From an uncultured Anaerococcus sp. (GTDB lineage: Bacteria > Bacillota > Clostridia > Tissierellales > Peptoniphilaceae), in assembly GCF_947253225.1 (NCBI RefSeq), contig NZ_CAMXYR010000006.1, forward strand, positions 1 through 51,332: 51,332 nt of DNA, in the 5' to 3' direction. The notes under the pieces were generated by a model, which did not search any database, was not told the origin of the DNA, and saw nothing but the letters and a program-made list of their open reading frames with translations. Below are positions 26,751 to 35,076 of the stretch, piece by piece (position 1 is the first letter of the stretch; the number at the start of each line of letters is the position of its first letter). The position numbers and the translations under genes are program-made.

Positions 26751-27298
26751 TTGTTGCCTCCTTCATATTTCGCTACTTCTTCCGTATCATTTGCCATATT
26801 TGAGGCAATTTCTTCTGTAGACTTTGCCCTTACAAATTTAACCTTGCCCTTTAGGATGTCGGTGATATTTAGTAAGGTGTAGATGATATTGATTAGTCCT
26901 GTTATTGGAAGTGGGATGTAGAAATATCCTACAGGCACTCCCAAAGATGAGGTCATCTGACCTAGGGCAAGCTTGGTTATAGCAAGGCCACCCATGGTTA
27001 GGACTGTGATTGAAAAAACAAGTAGCATAAGCTCTGAGAAAATTGCAAGCACCTTTTGGACTTGAGGGCTTCTTTTTTCTACAAGAACTGGGATGTTCAT
27101 ATGGCCTTTTTCGCTTACAACAAGGCTTGCACCAAAGAGGGTTGACCAAGCAAAAAGATAGGCAACAAGCTCTTCTGACCAAGTTGATGGCTCATTTAAG
27201 ATGTACCTTGTGAAAACCTGCCATACGACTAGCAAAAACATGACAAGAAGGCTTGCCCCTGCAAGAACCTTCATTATTTTATCTAAAACTTTTCTCAT
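26747..27298 (-). CDS. dctQ: TRAP transporter small permease
   Basis: DctQ-like small membrane subunit, 183 residues with four hydrophobic helices. The conserved WSEELVAYLFAWSTLFGA segment (about residues 47-64) is diagnostic. The ATG at 27298 has AAGGAAGG just upstream and starts immediately after the dctP stop. A hydrophilic C-terminal tail (KFVRAKSTEEIASNMANDT) extends beyond the last helix. In-frame ATGs upstream overlap dctP and lack a ribosome site. Confidence 0.92.
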   Translation of the reverse strand: MRKVLDKIMKVLAGASLLVMFLLVVWQVFTRYILNEPSTWSEELVAYLFAWSTLFGASLVVSEKGHMNIPVLVEKRSPQVQKVLAIFSELMLLVFSITVLTMGGLAITKLALGQMTSSLGVPVGYFYIPLPITGLINIIYTLLNITDILKGKVKFVRAKSTEEIASNMANDTEEVAKYEGGNK

Positions 27299-27299
27299 A

Positions 27300-28328
27300 T
27301 TAACCTTCCTTAGCTGGGAACTGTTTGTTGTACTTTTGGATAGCCTCATAAAAAGGAATAAGCTTTTCATTTCTCTTTAAAACTTCTTGGGTAAGAGGGC
27401 TTACAGCATCGACAAAGGGCTTTTGGTCTGGGTAGATAAACTCAACGCCAAGCTCATTTTCTGCCTTATCCTTAGCCTTGCTAACAGCCGTTTGCCATTC
27501 CTTTCTTTGAACTTCATTCAAGATTTTAAAGCCCTCATCAAAAACCTTCCTATCTTCTTTTGGCAGGCTTTCTAGCCAGTGGTAGTTGGCAATAACAATA
27601 TCTGGTACCATTTGGTGCATATCATAGGAATAATACTTACACACTTCCCCATGGCCATTATCAGTTAGAGCCATCTCGTTATTTTCTGCCCCATCAATGA
27701 TTCCTGACTGGAGGGCTGTATAAACTTCCCCAAAACCCATAGGAGATGCAGAAGAGCCCAACAAGTTCATCATCTTGACATTGGTTGGAGATTGCTGCAC
27801 CCTAATCTTTAGCCCCTTTAGGTCGGCTACAGAATTAATTGGCTTATCCTTGGTATAAAAAGACCTAGACCCAGCATCTAGCCAACAAACTCCCTCAAAA
27901 CCTCCATCTCTAGTAGATTCAAAAATCGGCTTAACAATAGATGGATCGTCCATAACATGGTGGTAGGCCTCACTTGAGGCAAACAAGTATGGCAAGTTAA
28001 AAATCTCCCACACATCATTAAAAGTTTCCAAAATCGCATTGGAGGCTACACAAATATTTATAGCCCCAGTTTGAGTTAACTGCACCATATCTATTTGCGA
28101 ACCCAAAAGCTCTGATGGGTAGACTTGTACGTCATACTTATCCCCCAAATTCTCTTCAACATACTTCTCGAAAGCGAGAAGTCCCAAGTGGGTTGGGTGG
28201 TTTTGTGATTGGTTATGGCCTACCCTAATAATAGTCTTCGCAGGCTTTGTTTCATTTTTCTTAGCACAAGCCCCAAAAACAAGAGCAAGAACAAGAACCA
28301 TCAAAATTGATCTAAATTTTCTACTCAT
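27300..28328 (-). CDS. dctP: TRAP substrate-binding lipoprotein
   Basis: Extracytoplasmic solute receptor of the DctP family, 342 residues. A lipoprotein signal is visible with lipobox VFGAC, so it would be tethered to the outer face of the membrane. Family motifs include IRVGHNQSQNHPTHLG near the N-terminus, NLPYLFASSEAYHHVMDD and DLKGLKIRVQQSP, where the Arg binds the substrate carboxylate in relatives. A sugar acid such as KDG or a uronate is expected from the neighbouring kinase. It lies 17 bases downstream of the LacI-type regulator gene. Confidence 0.93.
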   Translation of the reverse strand: MSRKFRSILMVLVLALVFGACAKKNETKPAKTIIRVGHNQSQNHPTHLGLLAFEKYVEENLGDKYDVQVYPSELLGSQIDMVQLTQTGAINICVASNAILETFNDVWEIFNLPYLFASSEAYHHVMDDPSIVKPIFESTRDGGFEGVCWLDAGSRSFYTKDKPINSVADLKGLKIRVQQSPTNVKMMNLLGSSASPMGFGEVYTALQSGIIDGAENNEMALTDNGHGEVCKYYSYDMHQMVPDIVIANYHWLESLPKEDRKVFDEGFKILNEVQRKEWQTAVSKAKDKAENELGVEFIYPDQKPFVDAVSPLTQEVLKRNEKLIPFYEAIQKYNKQFPAKEG

Positions 28329-28344
28329 AATTTCCTCTCATAAC

Positions 28345-29340
28345 TTAAATAGTTTCCTTCTCTACAAGCTCAGCCTTAATCATGATATCAGTCCTTGGAG
28401 TTTGATTATCCATAATCTTAAACAAAGACTCACAAGCAAGCTCGACCTGTCTTTCAATCCTCTGATCTATTGTAGTAATCCTTTGGTTGGTAAACTCTGT
28501 CGCATCAATATTATCAAAGCCTATAATAGCAAGATCCTCTGGAACCTTAAAACCCCTGTTCACAAAAGCCTTATAAAAAATAACTGCCAGACTATCAAGC
28601 TCAAATTGGATGGCATCAAAGCCTCTTTTTCTCACAAAATCAATCAAAAGTCCCATATCAGCCCTATAATCCTTAAGCTTGTACTCAACAAAATCAGCCT
28701 TTGGATAATACCTATACAGAGCCTCAATAAAACCTGCCTTCTTTGCCACATAGGATCTTGTCTGATATCCTGTGTCCAAAGAAACATAAAGAGGTTTCTT
28801 GTAACCCTTCTTAGCGAAAAGGCTTACCGCTTGATCCATCGCATCAATCTCATCTATATAGACATTTACAATCCTCGAAGACTTCCTCACTGGACTAACA
28901 TTGAGCATGGCCATGGGGATATTCTCACTGACCTCGATAAGGGTATCATAGAATTCTTCTTGCTCATAGGTTGACCCAACTCCGATTATAGCCTCCACCT
29001 GATTTTCAATAAGCAAATCAAGATAGGCCCTCTTCTTCTTTAATTCATCAGTTGTAACACACAAAAGTGTCGAATACCCTGAAGCTTCAAGCCTTTTCTC
29101 AAGCTCGTAGGCTGACTGGGACTCAAAATACTTCCTAATATCAGGTACCATAATCCCCACAAGCTGGCTTGACCTTTTAGCCAAAGACCTTGCTATCCTA
29201 TTAGGGGTGTAGCCACTTTCCTTGATAACCTTTTCAATCTTGTCCCTCGCCTTCTTGCTCACATTCTTTTGCTTATTAATAACACGAGATACGGTAGCAG
29301 TAGAATAGCCAGTGGCCTTGGCAATGTCGTAAATATCCAA
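28345..29340 (-). CDS. LacI family transcriptional regulator
   Basis: LacI/GalR-type repressor, 331 residues. The N-terminal helix-turn-helix is IYDIAKATGYSTATVSRVIN, followed by the hinge GYTPNRIARSLAKRSS and a periplasmic-binding-like sensor domain with QLVGIMVPDIRKYFESQS. The start chosen is the TTG at 29340 because AGGAGG lies seven bases before it and the frame then begins exactly before the DNA-binding helix; the ATG at 29376 has no ribosome site. A perfect operator TGTAATCGCTTACA sits 58 bases upstream, after the -10 box, so it likely represses itself and the TRAP-kdgK genes. Its effector is probably the imported sugar acid or its phosphate. Confidence 0.93.
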   Translation of the reverse strand: MDIYDIAKATGYSTATVSRVINKQKNVSKKARDKIEKVIKESGYTPNRIARSLAKRSSQLVGIMVPDIRKYFESQSAYELEKRLEASGYSTLLCVTTDELKKKRAYLDLLIENQVEAIIGVGSTYEQEEFYDTLIEVSENIPMAMLNVSPVRKSSRIVNVYIDEIDAMDQAVSLFAKKGYKKPLYVSLDTGYQTRSYVAKKAGFIEALYRYYPKADFVEYKLKDYRADMGLLIDFVRKRGFDAIQFELDSLAVIFYKAFVNRGFKVPEDLAIIGFDNIDATEFTNQRITTIDQRIERQVELACESLFKIMDNQTPRTDIMIKAELVEKETI

Positions 29341-29398
29341 ATTTCTAACCTCCTTTCTGTAGAAATTGCCTGTCAAATATTAAAATAAAGGCAGATTT

Positions 29399-29412
29399 TG
29401 TAATCGCTTACA
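29399..29412. promoter_or_regulatory. LacI-type operator (also fits a CcpA cre)
   Basis: TGTAATCGCTTACA, an imperfect palindrome with perfect TGTAA/TTACA arms and CG centre. It lies just downstream of the -10 box, so a bound repressor would block initiation. The same word fits the cre consensus, so CcpA control is also possible. Confidence 0.75.
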
Positions 29413-29424
29413 TTTTATAATTCT

Positions 29425-29453
29425 ATTGTATAAAATTGTTTTCACTTTGTCAA
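29425..29453 (-). promoter_or_regulatory. Promoter of the lacI-dctPQM-kdgK operon
   Basis: TTGACA at 29453-29448, 17-base spacer, TACAAT at 29430-29425: a near-consensus vegetative promoter. Confidence 0.85.
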
Positions 29454-29590
29454 GGGTAAAGATGAAAGTTTAGAAAAATCTTAGCCTAAGCGCAACATTT
29501 TTGAAAATAAGATTAAGCTTGTGCTGGCAAATGATTTAGCTAATTCATCTTATCCTTTTTCATTAAGCTTATTAGTTAGCTATAAGCTCA

Positions 29591-29613
29591 CAAAAAAAGA
29601 GCCTTAAGGCTCC
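29591..29613 (-). terminator. Rho-independent terminator after the XRE regulator gene
   Basis: GGAGCCTTAAGGCTC palindrome followed by seven T on the minus strand. Confidence 0.75.
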
Positions 29614-29622
29614 TATTAACTG

Positions 29623-30342
29623 CTATTCGTATTTTTTGGCGATTATATATATTGGCAAAAAGCCTAACACCAGAAAAATCGCCATAGCTATGACAGCTTT
29701 AATTCCTTGGATGAATCCCAAAAGCGGGTAGACTGCCATCATCAATATGACCCAAACTCTGAGGTATTTGAGAATTGGTTTCCAGTTTTTGTTGTTAAAA
29801 TACACCCCAACCATATTCATCCTAAAAATCCCATCACTTACAAAGGAAATCTTGTTGGCATCGTAGTAGGATGGGAGGCGATCATCTGCAAGCAACCAAA
29901 AGTAGCTTGAAAATACAAGGCCCAGGATTCCAGATGTCAAAAAATTATTGATATTTAGGCCAAAATATTTGTAAAGGATGAAGTATTCTCCACCAACAAG
30001 ACTGAGTATGATGGCGAGGGTGCCAAGTTTTTTCATACTAATCTTTGCTCTTTTAAGCTCTTTTTCTTCATTGATTTCCACGATTTTTTGGAGGAGACCT
30101 TCGGTCTTTGGATCTTTCATGACCTCCTCCTCACCCTCAATTAGACTTACAAGGCTTACTTGGAGAATTTCTGCTAGGGGCATAAATAGGCTTATGTCTG
30201 GCAGAGACTGACCCCTCTCCCACTTGCTTACTGCCTGGGCGGAAACATAAACCTTCTCAGCTAGGTCCTTTTGGGTCATATTTTTTTCTTTTCTCTTTTG
30301 GGCTATAAAAGCTCCAAATTTTTCTTTATCAATTTGTTTCAT
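29623..30342 (-). CDS. XRE-family regulator with C-terminal membrane domain
   Basis: A 239-residue protein with an N-terminal Xre/Cro helix-turn-helix (FIAQKRKEKNMTQKDLAEKV, then VSAQAVSKWERGQSLPDISL) and a C-terminal part of about four hydrophobic segments, for example LAIILSLVGGEYFILYKYFG and AVIAMAIFLVLGFLPIYIIA. Such membrane-anchored XRE proteins occur in Firmicutes beside transport or stress genes. AAAGGAGGTC precedes the ATG at 30342. Target genes are not evident; the nearest neighbours on the same strand are a small HTH protein upstream and the TRAP operon beyond the terminator. Confidence 0.87.
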   Translation of the reverse strand: MKQIDKEKFGAFIAQKRKEKNMTQKDLAEKVYVSAQAVSKWERGQSLPDISLFMPLAEILQVSLVSLIEGEEEVMKDPKTEGLLQKIVEINEEKELKRAKISMKKLGTLAIILSLVGGEYFILYKYFGLNINNFLTSGILGLVFSSYFWLLADDRLPSYYDANKISFVSDGIFRMNMVGVYFNNKNWKPILKYLRVWVILMMAVYPLLGFIQGIKAVIAMAIFLVLGFLPIYIIAKKYE

Positions 30343-30450
30343 AAGACCTCCTTTGCTCATATTATAGGAAATTTCTAACTATGCGTCAATAAACTTGCAG
30401 TTGATAAGACCTAAACCCTTAGTTTAATCGGCTATTTTGTAGGCTTTTGC

Positions 30451-31038
30451 CTAGCTTTTTCCCATAAAAGCAAGTCTTCTAAAATTCTCTTCCTTAAAAA
30501 ACCAGCCAATGCTTATCTTATTTTTCCTAATCCTAGCCAGACGATTGGTATTTTCAATCGCCCTTAGTAGGGTATTCTCGCCATATTTTTCTGCTAGCTT
30601 TACGAGACCTTGCCTATAGGGGTCAAAGGATTCGTCCTTTTTTACACCTTTTTGCCCTTGCCAAAGCTTGCTTAGCTTGGCTATGAGGACATCTTCCTCA
30701 TATGAAGCATGTTTTTCTTCCTTTGGACTTACTGGTTCTTTATTTCCTTCCACCCTCTCGTTTACCTCAGTTTCCCAACGACTGATTGACCCATTTTCCA
30801 TAACTGGATATCTTTTGATATATCCTTTTTTGATAAGCTCGCTAAGACCCGACCTAAAGGCGACCTCCCCTTCCTTGGAAGTTGTAATAAGTTGGTCTAT
30901 ATAAATCACCCAACTATCTGGCAGGCTTAGGATGTAGGTCAAAATCCCCTTAGCCTTAAAAGAAAGCTCGCTATCTTTGAGATAGGCGTTGTCTATAATA
31001 GTGAAATTGCTTGTTTTTTCTGTGCGATTAATAATCAT
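30451..31038 (-). CDS. Helix-turn-helix protein resembling phage/plasmid replisome organisers
   Basis: A 195-residue protein whose N-terminal half (AYLKDSELSFKAKGILTYIL and a winged-helix region with AFRSGLSELIKKGYIKRYP) is like the N-terminal DNA-binding domain of phage or plasmid replication-initiation proteins. The C-terminal half is charged, with GENTLLRAIENTNRLARIRK and ISIGWFFKEENFRRLAF, reminiscent of DnaD-like tails. AGGAGGCAG lies before the ATG. No phage structural genes, integrase or att sites are seen around it, so it may be an orphan remnant of a mobile element or a domesticated regulator. Confidence 0.65.
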   Translation of the reverse strand: MIINRTEKTSNFTIIDNAYLKDSELSFKAKGILTYILSLPDSWVIYIDQLITTSKEGEVAFRSGLSELIKKGYIKRYPVMENGSISRWETEVNERVEGNKEPVSPKEEKHASYEEDVLIAKLSKLWQGQKGVKKDESFDPYRQGLVKLAEKYGENTLLRAIENTNRLARIRKNKISIGWFFKEENFRRLAFMGKS

Positions 31039-31394
31039 ATCTGCCTCCTAAGCTTATATAGAAAAAAAAGAACCTTCTTCCCGATTACCTAGAAGGACGA
31101 AAGAGGGTTTAAGAGATGATTTTTTCTTTTTTGGATAAATTATCTTTGCTAAAGTATTTTCGTAAATCTTTAAACAAAATCCACAGGAAATGCCTATTCT
31201 TAAAGCTCGCTAGGAGTAAAAAGCTAATCTTTGGGCTACTTACAATAAAAAAAGCCCCAAGGGCTTAGAGTTTGGGAACTTAGCATGACCCAAGGAGCAA
31301 GCAAGCTAGGCTTAAAAACCTAGCCAAACTTATTGATAGCTATCACGCACTCTGGATTAGGCTATTAGCTTCTCACATCTTTCCTAGGGACTTT
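31039..31394. other. Intergenic region between HTH gene and PTS gene
   Basis: AT-rich and without an open frame that has a ribosome site. It holds the terminator at 31246-31270 and several small CTAG-containing inverted words (for example GCTAGGCTTAAAAACCTAGC). The ends of the region carry the leader of the HTH gene and the end of the PTS message. No RNA gene recognised. Confidence 0.5.
31246..31270 (-). terminator. Rho-independent terminator (PTS gene)
   Basis: AAGCCC/GGGCTT stem with a two-base loop followed by seven T on the minus strand; about 125 bases after the PTS stop. Confidence 0.6.
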
Positions 31395-33566
31395 TTATTT
31401 TATATTAACTGCACCGACAGCTTGCCTTGCTTTAGCTTCTTTCTCATTGACTAGGTCAAGACCTGTAATTGTTTCGCTGTTGGTAATTATCACGAGAACA
31501 TCGGTATCCTTGCCATTTTCTTTGATGAAGTCGACATCCATTATGGCGATTTTATCGTCTTTTGTTACCTTATCTCCTTCCTTGACAAATAGGCCAAAAC
31601 CTTGACCCTCTAGGGCTACAGTGTCTATGCCCATGTGGACAAGAACCTCAAGTCCATCCTTGCTCTTGATGCCAAGGGCGTGTTTAGTTCCTGCAACCAT
31701 CACAACTTCCCCATCAACTGGTGCATAGATGTCATTTGACCTAGGCCTTACTGCAAAACCATCTCCCATTAGCTTGCCACTAAAGACAGGGTCATTGACA
31801 GCTTCTAGGTCGATTAGCTCTCCATCTACAGGAGCAAAGATTGACGCTCTTTTATCTGCCTTACAGGCTTCTTCTTGAGCCAATTTTGGGCTAGACTCAG
31901 TCGGAACTTGCCTAGGACTTTCTAGATCTGCTCCCTTTGGAGCAAGACCCTTCTCAAGCAAATCTTCCACAGATGCCTTTACATTTGGTACGGTTGTTCC
32001 ATAGACAACTTGGACGCTATTACCTTGAACTACTATGCCAGATGAGCCAGTTGAGGCGAGTAGGTCCTTTGAAACCTTCTTTCCATCCCTTACCTTAACC
32101 CTTAGTCTTGTAGCACAATTTGTTACATCTTCTAGGTTGTCTGCGCCACCAAGACCAGCAACAATCTTGTAGGCTCTTTTTTGCTTGTCATCAAGCTTGT
32201 CAAAGGATTCATCCTCCGAAATCTTTGTATCTTCTTCTGCTAAAGCCTCACGGCCTGGTACATTCCAACCTAGCTTGTTAATGCCAAATTTGAAGATTAT
32301 ATAATAGACTACTCCAAAACCTAGACCTATGGCTAGGAGAGGAACCCAATTGGTGATTCCATTTCCTGGAAGAACTCCGTAAAGGATAAAGTCGATGATT
32401 CCTCCTGAAAATGTTACTGCAACTCCTGTATTAAGAAGGTAGGCTAGAACTCCTGAGATACCAAAGAGCACACAGTGAACTCCATAATAAAGGACTGGTG
32501 ATGCAAAAAGCATCGGGAACTCGATTGGTTCAGTGATTCCTGTCATAAAAGAAGTAAGAGCAGATGAGGTGTAGAAACCCTTCATATCCTTTTTCCTTGA
32601 TGGGTCGCTTGCCTCATACATAGCCTTACATGCTGCTGGGATACCAAAGAGCATTACTGGGAACATATATGCAAAGTGGGCTGCTGCGTGGGCATCAATA
32701 GGAACCCCTGCTGCAAGTTGGGCAAAAACTATGTTTTGGGCTCCAACTACTGTTTGTCCATTTACAACTGCTGTTCCACCGATGGCCGTTTGCCAGAAAG
32801 GCAAATAGAAAACGTGGTGGAGACCAAAAGGAATTAGGGCACGGTAGATATATACATAAAGGAAAATACCAAAAATACCCATTCCTGAAATCACCTGACC
32901 CATTGAAGAAAATCCTGCAGAAATAATAGGCCAAACAAAGGTCATGATAAGACCTAGGATAATACCTGCTATTGATGAAATTATAGGAATAAAGTGAGTT
33001 CCTGCAAAGAAAGACACTGCCTCAGGTAGCTCGATTGTGTTGTACTTATTGTGAAGATTTGCCACAATAATACCGAGAATAATACCACCCATAACTCCCA
33101 AATTCATTGTCTTGTCAAAACCTAGGTAGGATGTAACTAGACCTTGGGTTTGGCTTAAAGCTTCCACATCCCTAAATTGGTTAAGACCTGCTGTCATGGC
33201 TGCATACATTACAAAATAGCCAATAATAGCAGAAAGAGCTGCTACTCCCTTTTCTCTTTTGGCAAGACCACTTGCTACAGAAATACCGAACAAGAGTCCC
33301 AAATTGCCAAAAACAATACTTCCAGCACTCGCAAATACAGACAAAATTCCAAAAAGAATTCCGCCCTCATGGAGCACACCCCCTAAATTATACATATCTA
33401 TAACGCTCGGATTGGTAAAGGATGACCCAATTCCAAGCAAGAGTCCAGCTATTGGCAAAAGTGAGATTGGCAACATAAAGGTTTGACCAAGCTTTTGCAA
33501 GGTAGCAAATACCTTGTTTTCGCCAGCTTTTTCACGAATTTCTTGTTTTGTCTTAGCTTTCGACAT
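31395..33566 (-). CDS. ptsG: PTS EIICBA of the glucose family
   Basis: Phosphoenolpyruvate-dependent sugar transporter, 723 residues, fusing membrane IIC (about 1-430), IIB (about 465-545) and IIA (about 570-723). IIC motifs include RALIPFGLHHVFYLPFW and TSFMTGITEPIEFPMLF. The IIB active Cys is in NLEDVTNCATRLRV and the IIA active His in LEVLVHMGIDTVAL. The glucose-type linker and segment order suggest glucose, but N-acetylglucosamine cannot be excluded and would suit the sialic acid genes. Its own promoter is at 33595-33623 and AGGAGG lies before the ATG. No glcT antiterminator or RAT hairpin was seen. Confidence 0.93.
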   Translation of the reverse strand: MSKAKTKQEIREKAGENKVFATLQKLGQTFMLPISLLPIAGLLLGIGSSFTNPSVIDMYNLGGVLHEGGILFGILSVFASAGSIVFGNLGLLFGISVASGLAKREKGVAALSAIIGYFVMYAAMTAGLNQFRDVEALSQTQGLVTSYLGFDKTMNLGVMGGIILGIIVANLHNKYNTIELPEAVSFFAGTHFIPIISSIAGIILGLIMTFVWPIISAGFSSMGQVISGMGIFGIFLYVYIYRALIPFGLHHVFYLPFWQTAIGGTAVVNGQTVVGAQNIVFAQLAAGVPIDAHAAAHFAYMFPVMLFGIPAACKAMYEASDPSRKKDMKGFYTSSALTSFMTGITEPIEFPMLFASPVLYYGVHCVLFGISGVLAYLLNTGVAVTFSGGIIDFILYGVLPGNGITNWVPLLAIGLGFGVVYYIIFKFGINKLGWNVPGREALAEEDTKISEDESFDKLDDKQKRAYKIVAGLGGADNLEDVTNCATRLRVKVRDGKKVSKDLLASTGSSGIVVQGNSVQVVYGTTVPNVKASVEDLLEKGLAPKGADLESPRQVPTESSPKLAQEEACKADKRASIFAPVDGELIDLEAVNDPVFSGKLMGDGFAVRPRSNDIYAPVDGEVVMVAGTKHALGIKSKDGLEVLVHMGIDTVALEGQGFGLFVKEGDKVTKDDKIAIMDVDFIKENGKDTDVLVIITNSETITGLDLVNEKEAKARQAVGAVNIK

Positions 33567-33594
33567 AATACCTCCTAAAATAGTTATAACACTG

Positions 33595-33623
33595 ATTATA
33601 TGCGTTTTAGCCCATATTTACAA
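33595..33623 (-). promoter_or_regulatory. Promoter of the PTS gene
   Basis: TTGTAA at 33623-33618, 17-base spacer, TATAAT at 33600-33595, then AGGAGGTATT before the ATG at 33566. Confidence 0.75.
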
Positions 33624-33641
33624 GACGTATCTTCCTTGACC

Positions 33642-34055
33642 CTAGAGATTTTTCCCAAGCTCCTCTCTCAAGTAGGAAACCTTCGCCCTAAGGTCAGTAA
33701 GCTCCTGAGTTTTCTCCTTTAGCTCAGACCTAACCCTAAGGTCGGTGAAGATATTGTCAAAATAGAGGTCAAATAAATTATCATAAAAACTATCTGAAAG
33801 CTCATCAGGTAGGTCTATATCAACATCCTTAAGCTCTTTTTTAAGTCTCACTAGGCTAGGCTTGATGGCGTAAATCTTTTCATTGGCCTTTCTCATCTTA
33901 GACCTTTTCATAAAACTTGCCAAGAAATCTCCACCAAAAATATCCCGCAAGGCCCAAGTAGATGCCGAAGACAAATAAGAAAGAGCCTCATCTATATTTA
34001 CCAAAAGCTCATCACAAGCTGAAACTGCCTCCGCAATTTCCTTCCTATCTCTCAT
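33642..34055 (-). CDS. Hypothetical helical protein
   Basis: Not recognised. A 137-residue hydrophilic protein with predicted helices and coiled-coil-like heptads at the C-terminus (SELKEKTQELTDLRAKVSYL). It starts MRDRKEIAEAVSACDEL and has GGAGG before the ATG. The region from about 34000 to 34124, including ribosome site, ATG and upstream hairpin, closely matches the region before the TraX gene at 34996 (also starting MRDGK), suggesting an old duplication of the leader. Confidence 0.7.
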   Translation of the reverse strand: MRDRKEIAEAVSACDELLVNIDEALSYLSSASTWALRDIFGGDFLASFMKRSKMRKANEKIYAIKPSLVRLKKELKDVDIDLPDELSDSFYDNLFDLYFDNIFTDLRVRSELKEKTQELTDLRAKVSYLREELGKNL

Positions 34056-34094
34056 AAAATCCTCCTTAGCTAAAATTTCTTACTATATATTTAC

Positions 34095-34124
34095 CCAAAA
34101 TAAAACCACCCCCAAGGATGGTTG
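34095..34124 (-). terminator. Rho-independent terminator after the TraX gene
   Basis: AACCATCC pairs with GGGTGGTT, followed by TTATTTTGGG on the minus strand. It closely resembles the hairpin at 35040-35065. Confidence 0.65.
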
Positions 34125-34210
34125 AAAATTATTGCCAGCCTAAAAGCTAGACCTTCATTAAAAACTTTAGGACATCCTCCTAGGCTAGGATTTTTTCTAA
34201 GATAATAGTC

Positions 34211-34996
34211 TCAAACTCCAAAATAAAACCTCAACAGACCTAGAATAAGGATATGAACTGGATAAAATAGGTAATTAAGCAACTTATATTGCTTGCCCCT
34301 CTTGCCATTGTAGGTTAAAGTCAGTGAGAAACCAAGGAAAGAATAAACTTCCTTAATAATTGACAAATAACCAAAAGTTGCAGAAAGAACAGGCCTATCG
34401 TAGAAGATATAAAAGAGGTAGGCGAGAATTATGGCGTGGTAGTCATAATCTAAACTCAAAACCATGGCAAGAAAACCGAAAGCACAAACTAACCCAAGAG
34501 AAAGCACATACCAAGCGATTTTATGAGAAATCTTTTCCCTAAGAACATCAATTGTCCAAATAGTTACTAGGCAAAGAGCCAAGGTGAACATCATATTGTT
34601 CCAATAAGGGTCAAAAAAGACCTTGGATGTAAACAAATCGAAAGGTACTTCGGAAATTGCTCCAAAAATCAACAGATTAGCCAGATACCTAGCCCTATTC
34701 TTAGTCTTGAAAAATCCTTCCACCACAAAAAATATAAAAATCGGAAAGGCAATCCTACCTACCACCGACAAGAAATTCGACAAAACCAGCAAAAACCCGC
34801 CACCATCAAGCTTTGGTGTAATAAGCGCATTGTTGACATGGTCAATAAGCATCGACAAAAATGCTATATACTTTAACTGGGCACCATCAAGCACTTGCAC
34901 CCTCCTAAGCCTAGAATCTTCAAAACGACCCTCAAGCTTTGCCGAAGTCCAAGCCCAAGACTTAGTCATATCCGCCTTCTTTTTCCCATCTCTCAT
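34211..34996 (-). CDS. TraX family membrane protein
   Basis: Polytopic membrane protein of the TraX family, about 261 residues with some eight hydrophobic segments. The family pattern is visible: GAQLKYIAFLSMLIDHVNNA near the start, VGRIAFPIFIFFVVEGFFKT, NMMFTLALCLVTIW and the DYDYHAIILAYLFYIFYD segment; TraX-type proteins are linked to acetylation-like modification of surface molecules, as with F-pilin, while chromosomal copies have unknown roles. The charged N-terminus (MRDGKKKADMTKSW) precedes it. AAAGGAGGAATTA marks the ATG at 34996. A longer in-frame start at 35056 is rejected. Confidence 0.85.
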   Translation of the reverse strand: MRDGKKKADMTKSWAWTSAKLEGRFEDSRLRRVQVLDGAQLKYIAFLSMLIDHVNNALITPKLDGGGFLLVLSNFLSVVGRIAFPIFIFFVVEGFFKTKNRARYLANLLIFGAISEVPFDLFTSKVFFDPYWNNMMFTLALCLVTIWTIDVLREKISHKIAWYVLSLGLVCAFGFLAMVLSLDYDYHAIILAYLFYIFYDRPVLSATFGYLSIIKEVYSFLGFSLTLTYNGKRGKQYKLLNYLFYPVHILILGLLRFYFGV

Positions 34997-35039
34997 TAAT
35001 TCCTCCTTTGCTAAAACTTTCCTATCCTCTACTTGTCCA

Positions 35040-35065
35040 AAGAAAAACCATCCCAAGGATGGCTA
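35040..35065 (-). terminator. Rho-independent terminator after the 35077 gene
   Basis: AGCCATCC pairs with GGGATGGTT, followed by TTTCTTTGG on the minus strand; 12 bases beyond the stop at 35077. Confidence 0.6.
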
Positions 35066-35076
35066 AAATTCCTTGC

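Noticed and set aside
29399..29412. Treating TGTAATCGCTTACA only as a CcpA cre site
   Set aside because: It fits a cre, but position directly after the -10 of an operon headed by a LacI-type gene makes the cognate repressor equally or more likely. Both are kept.
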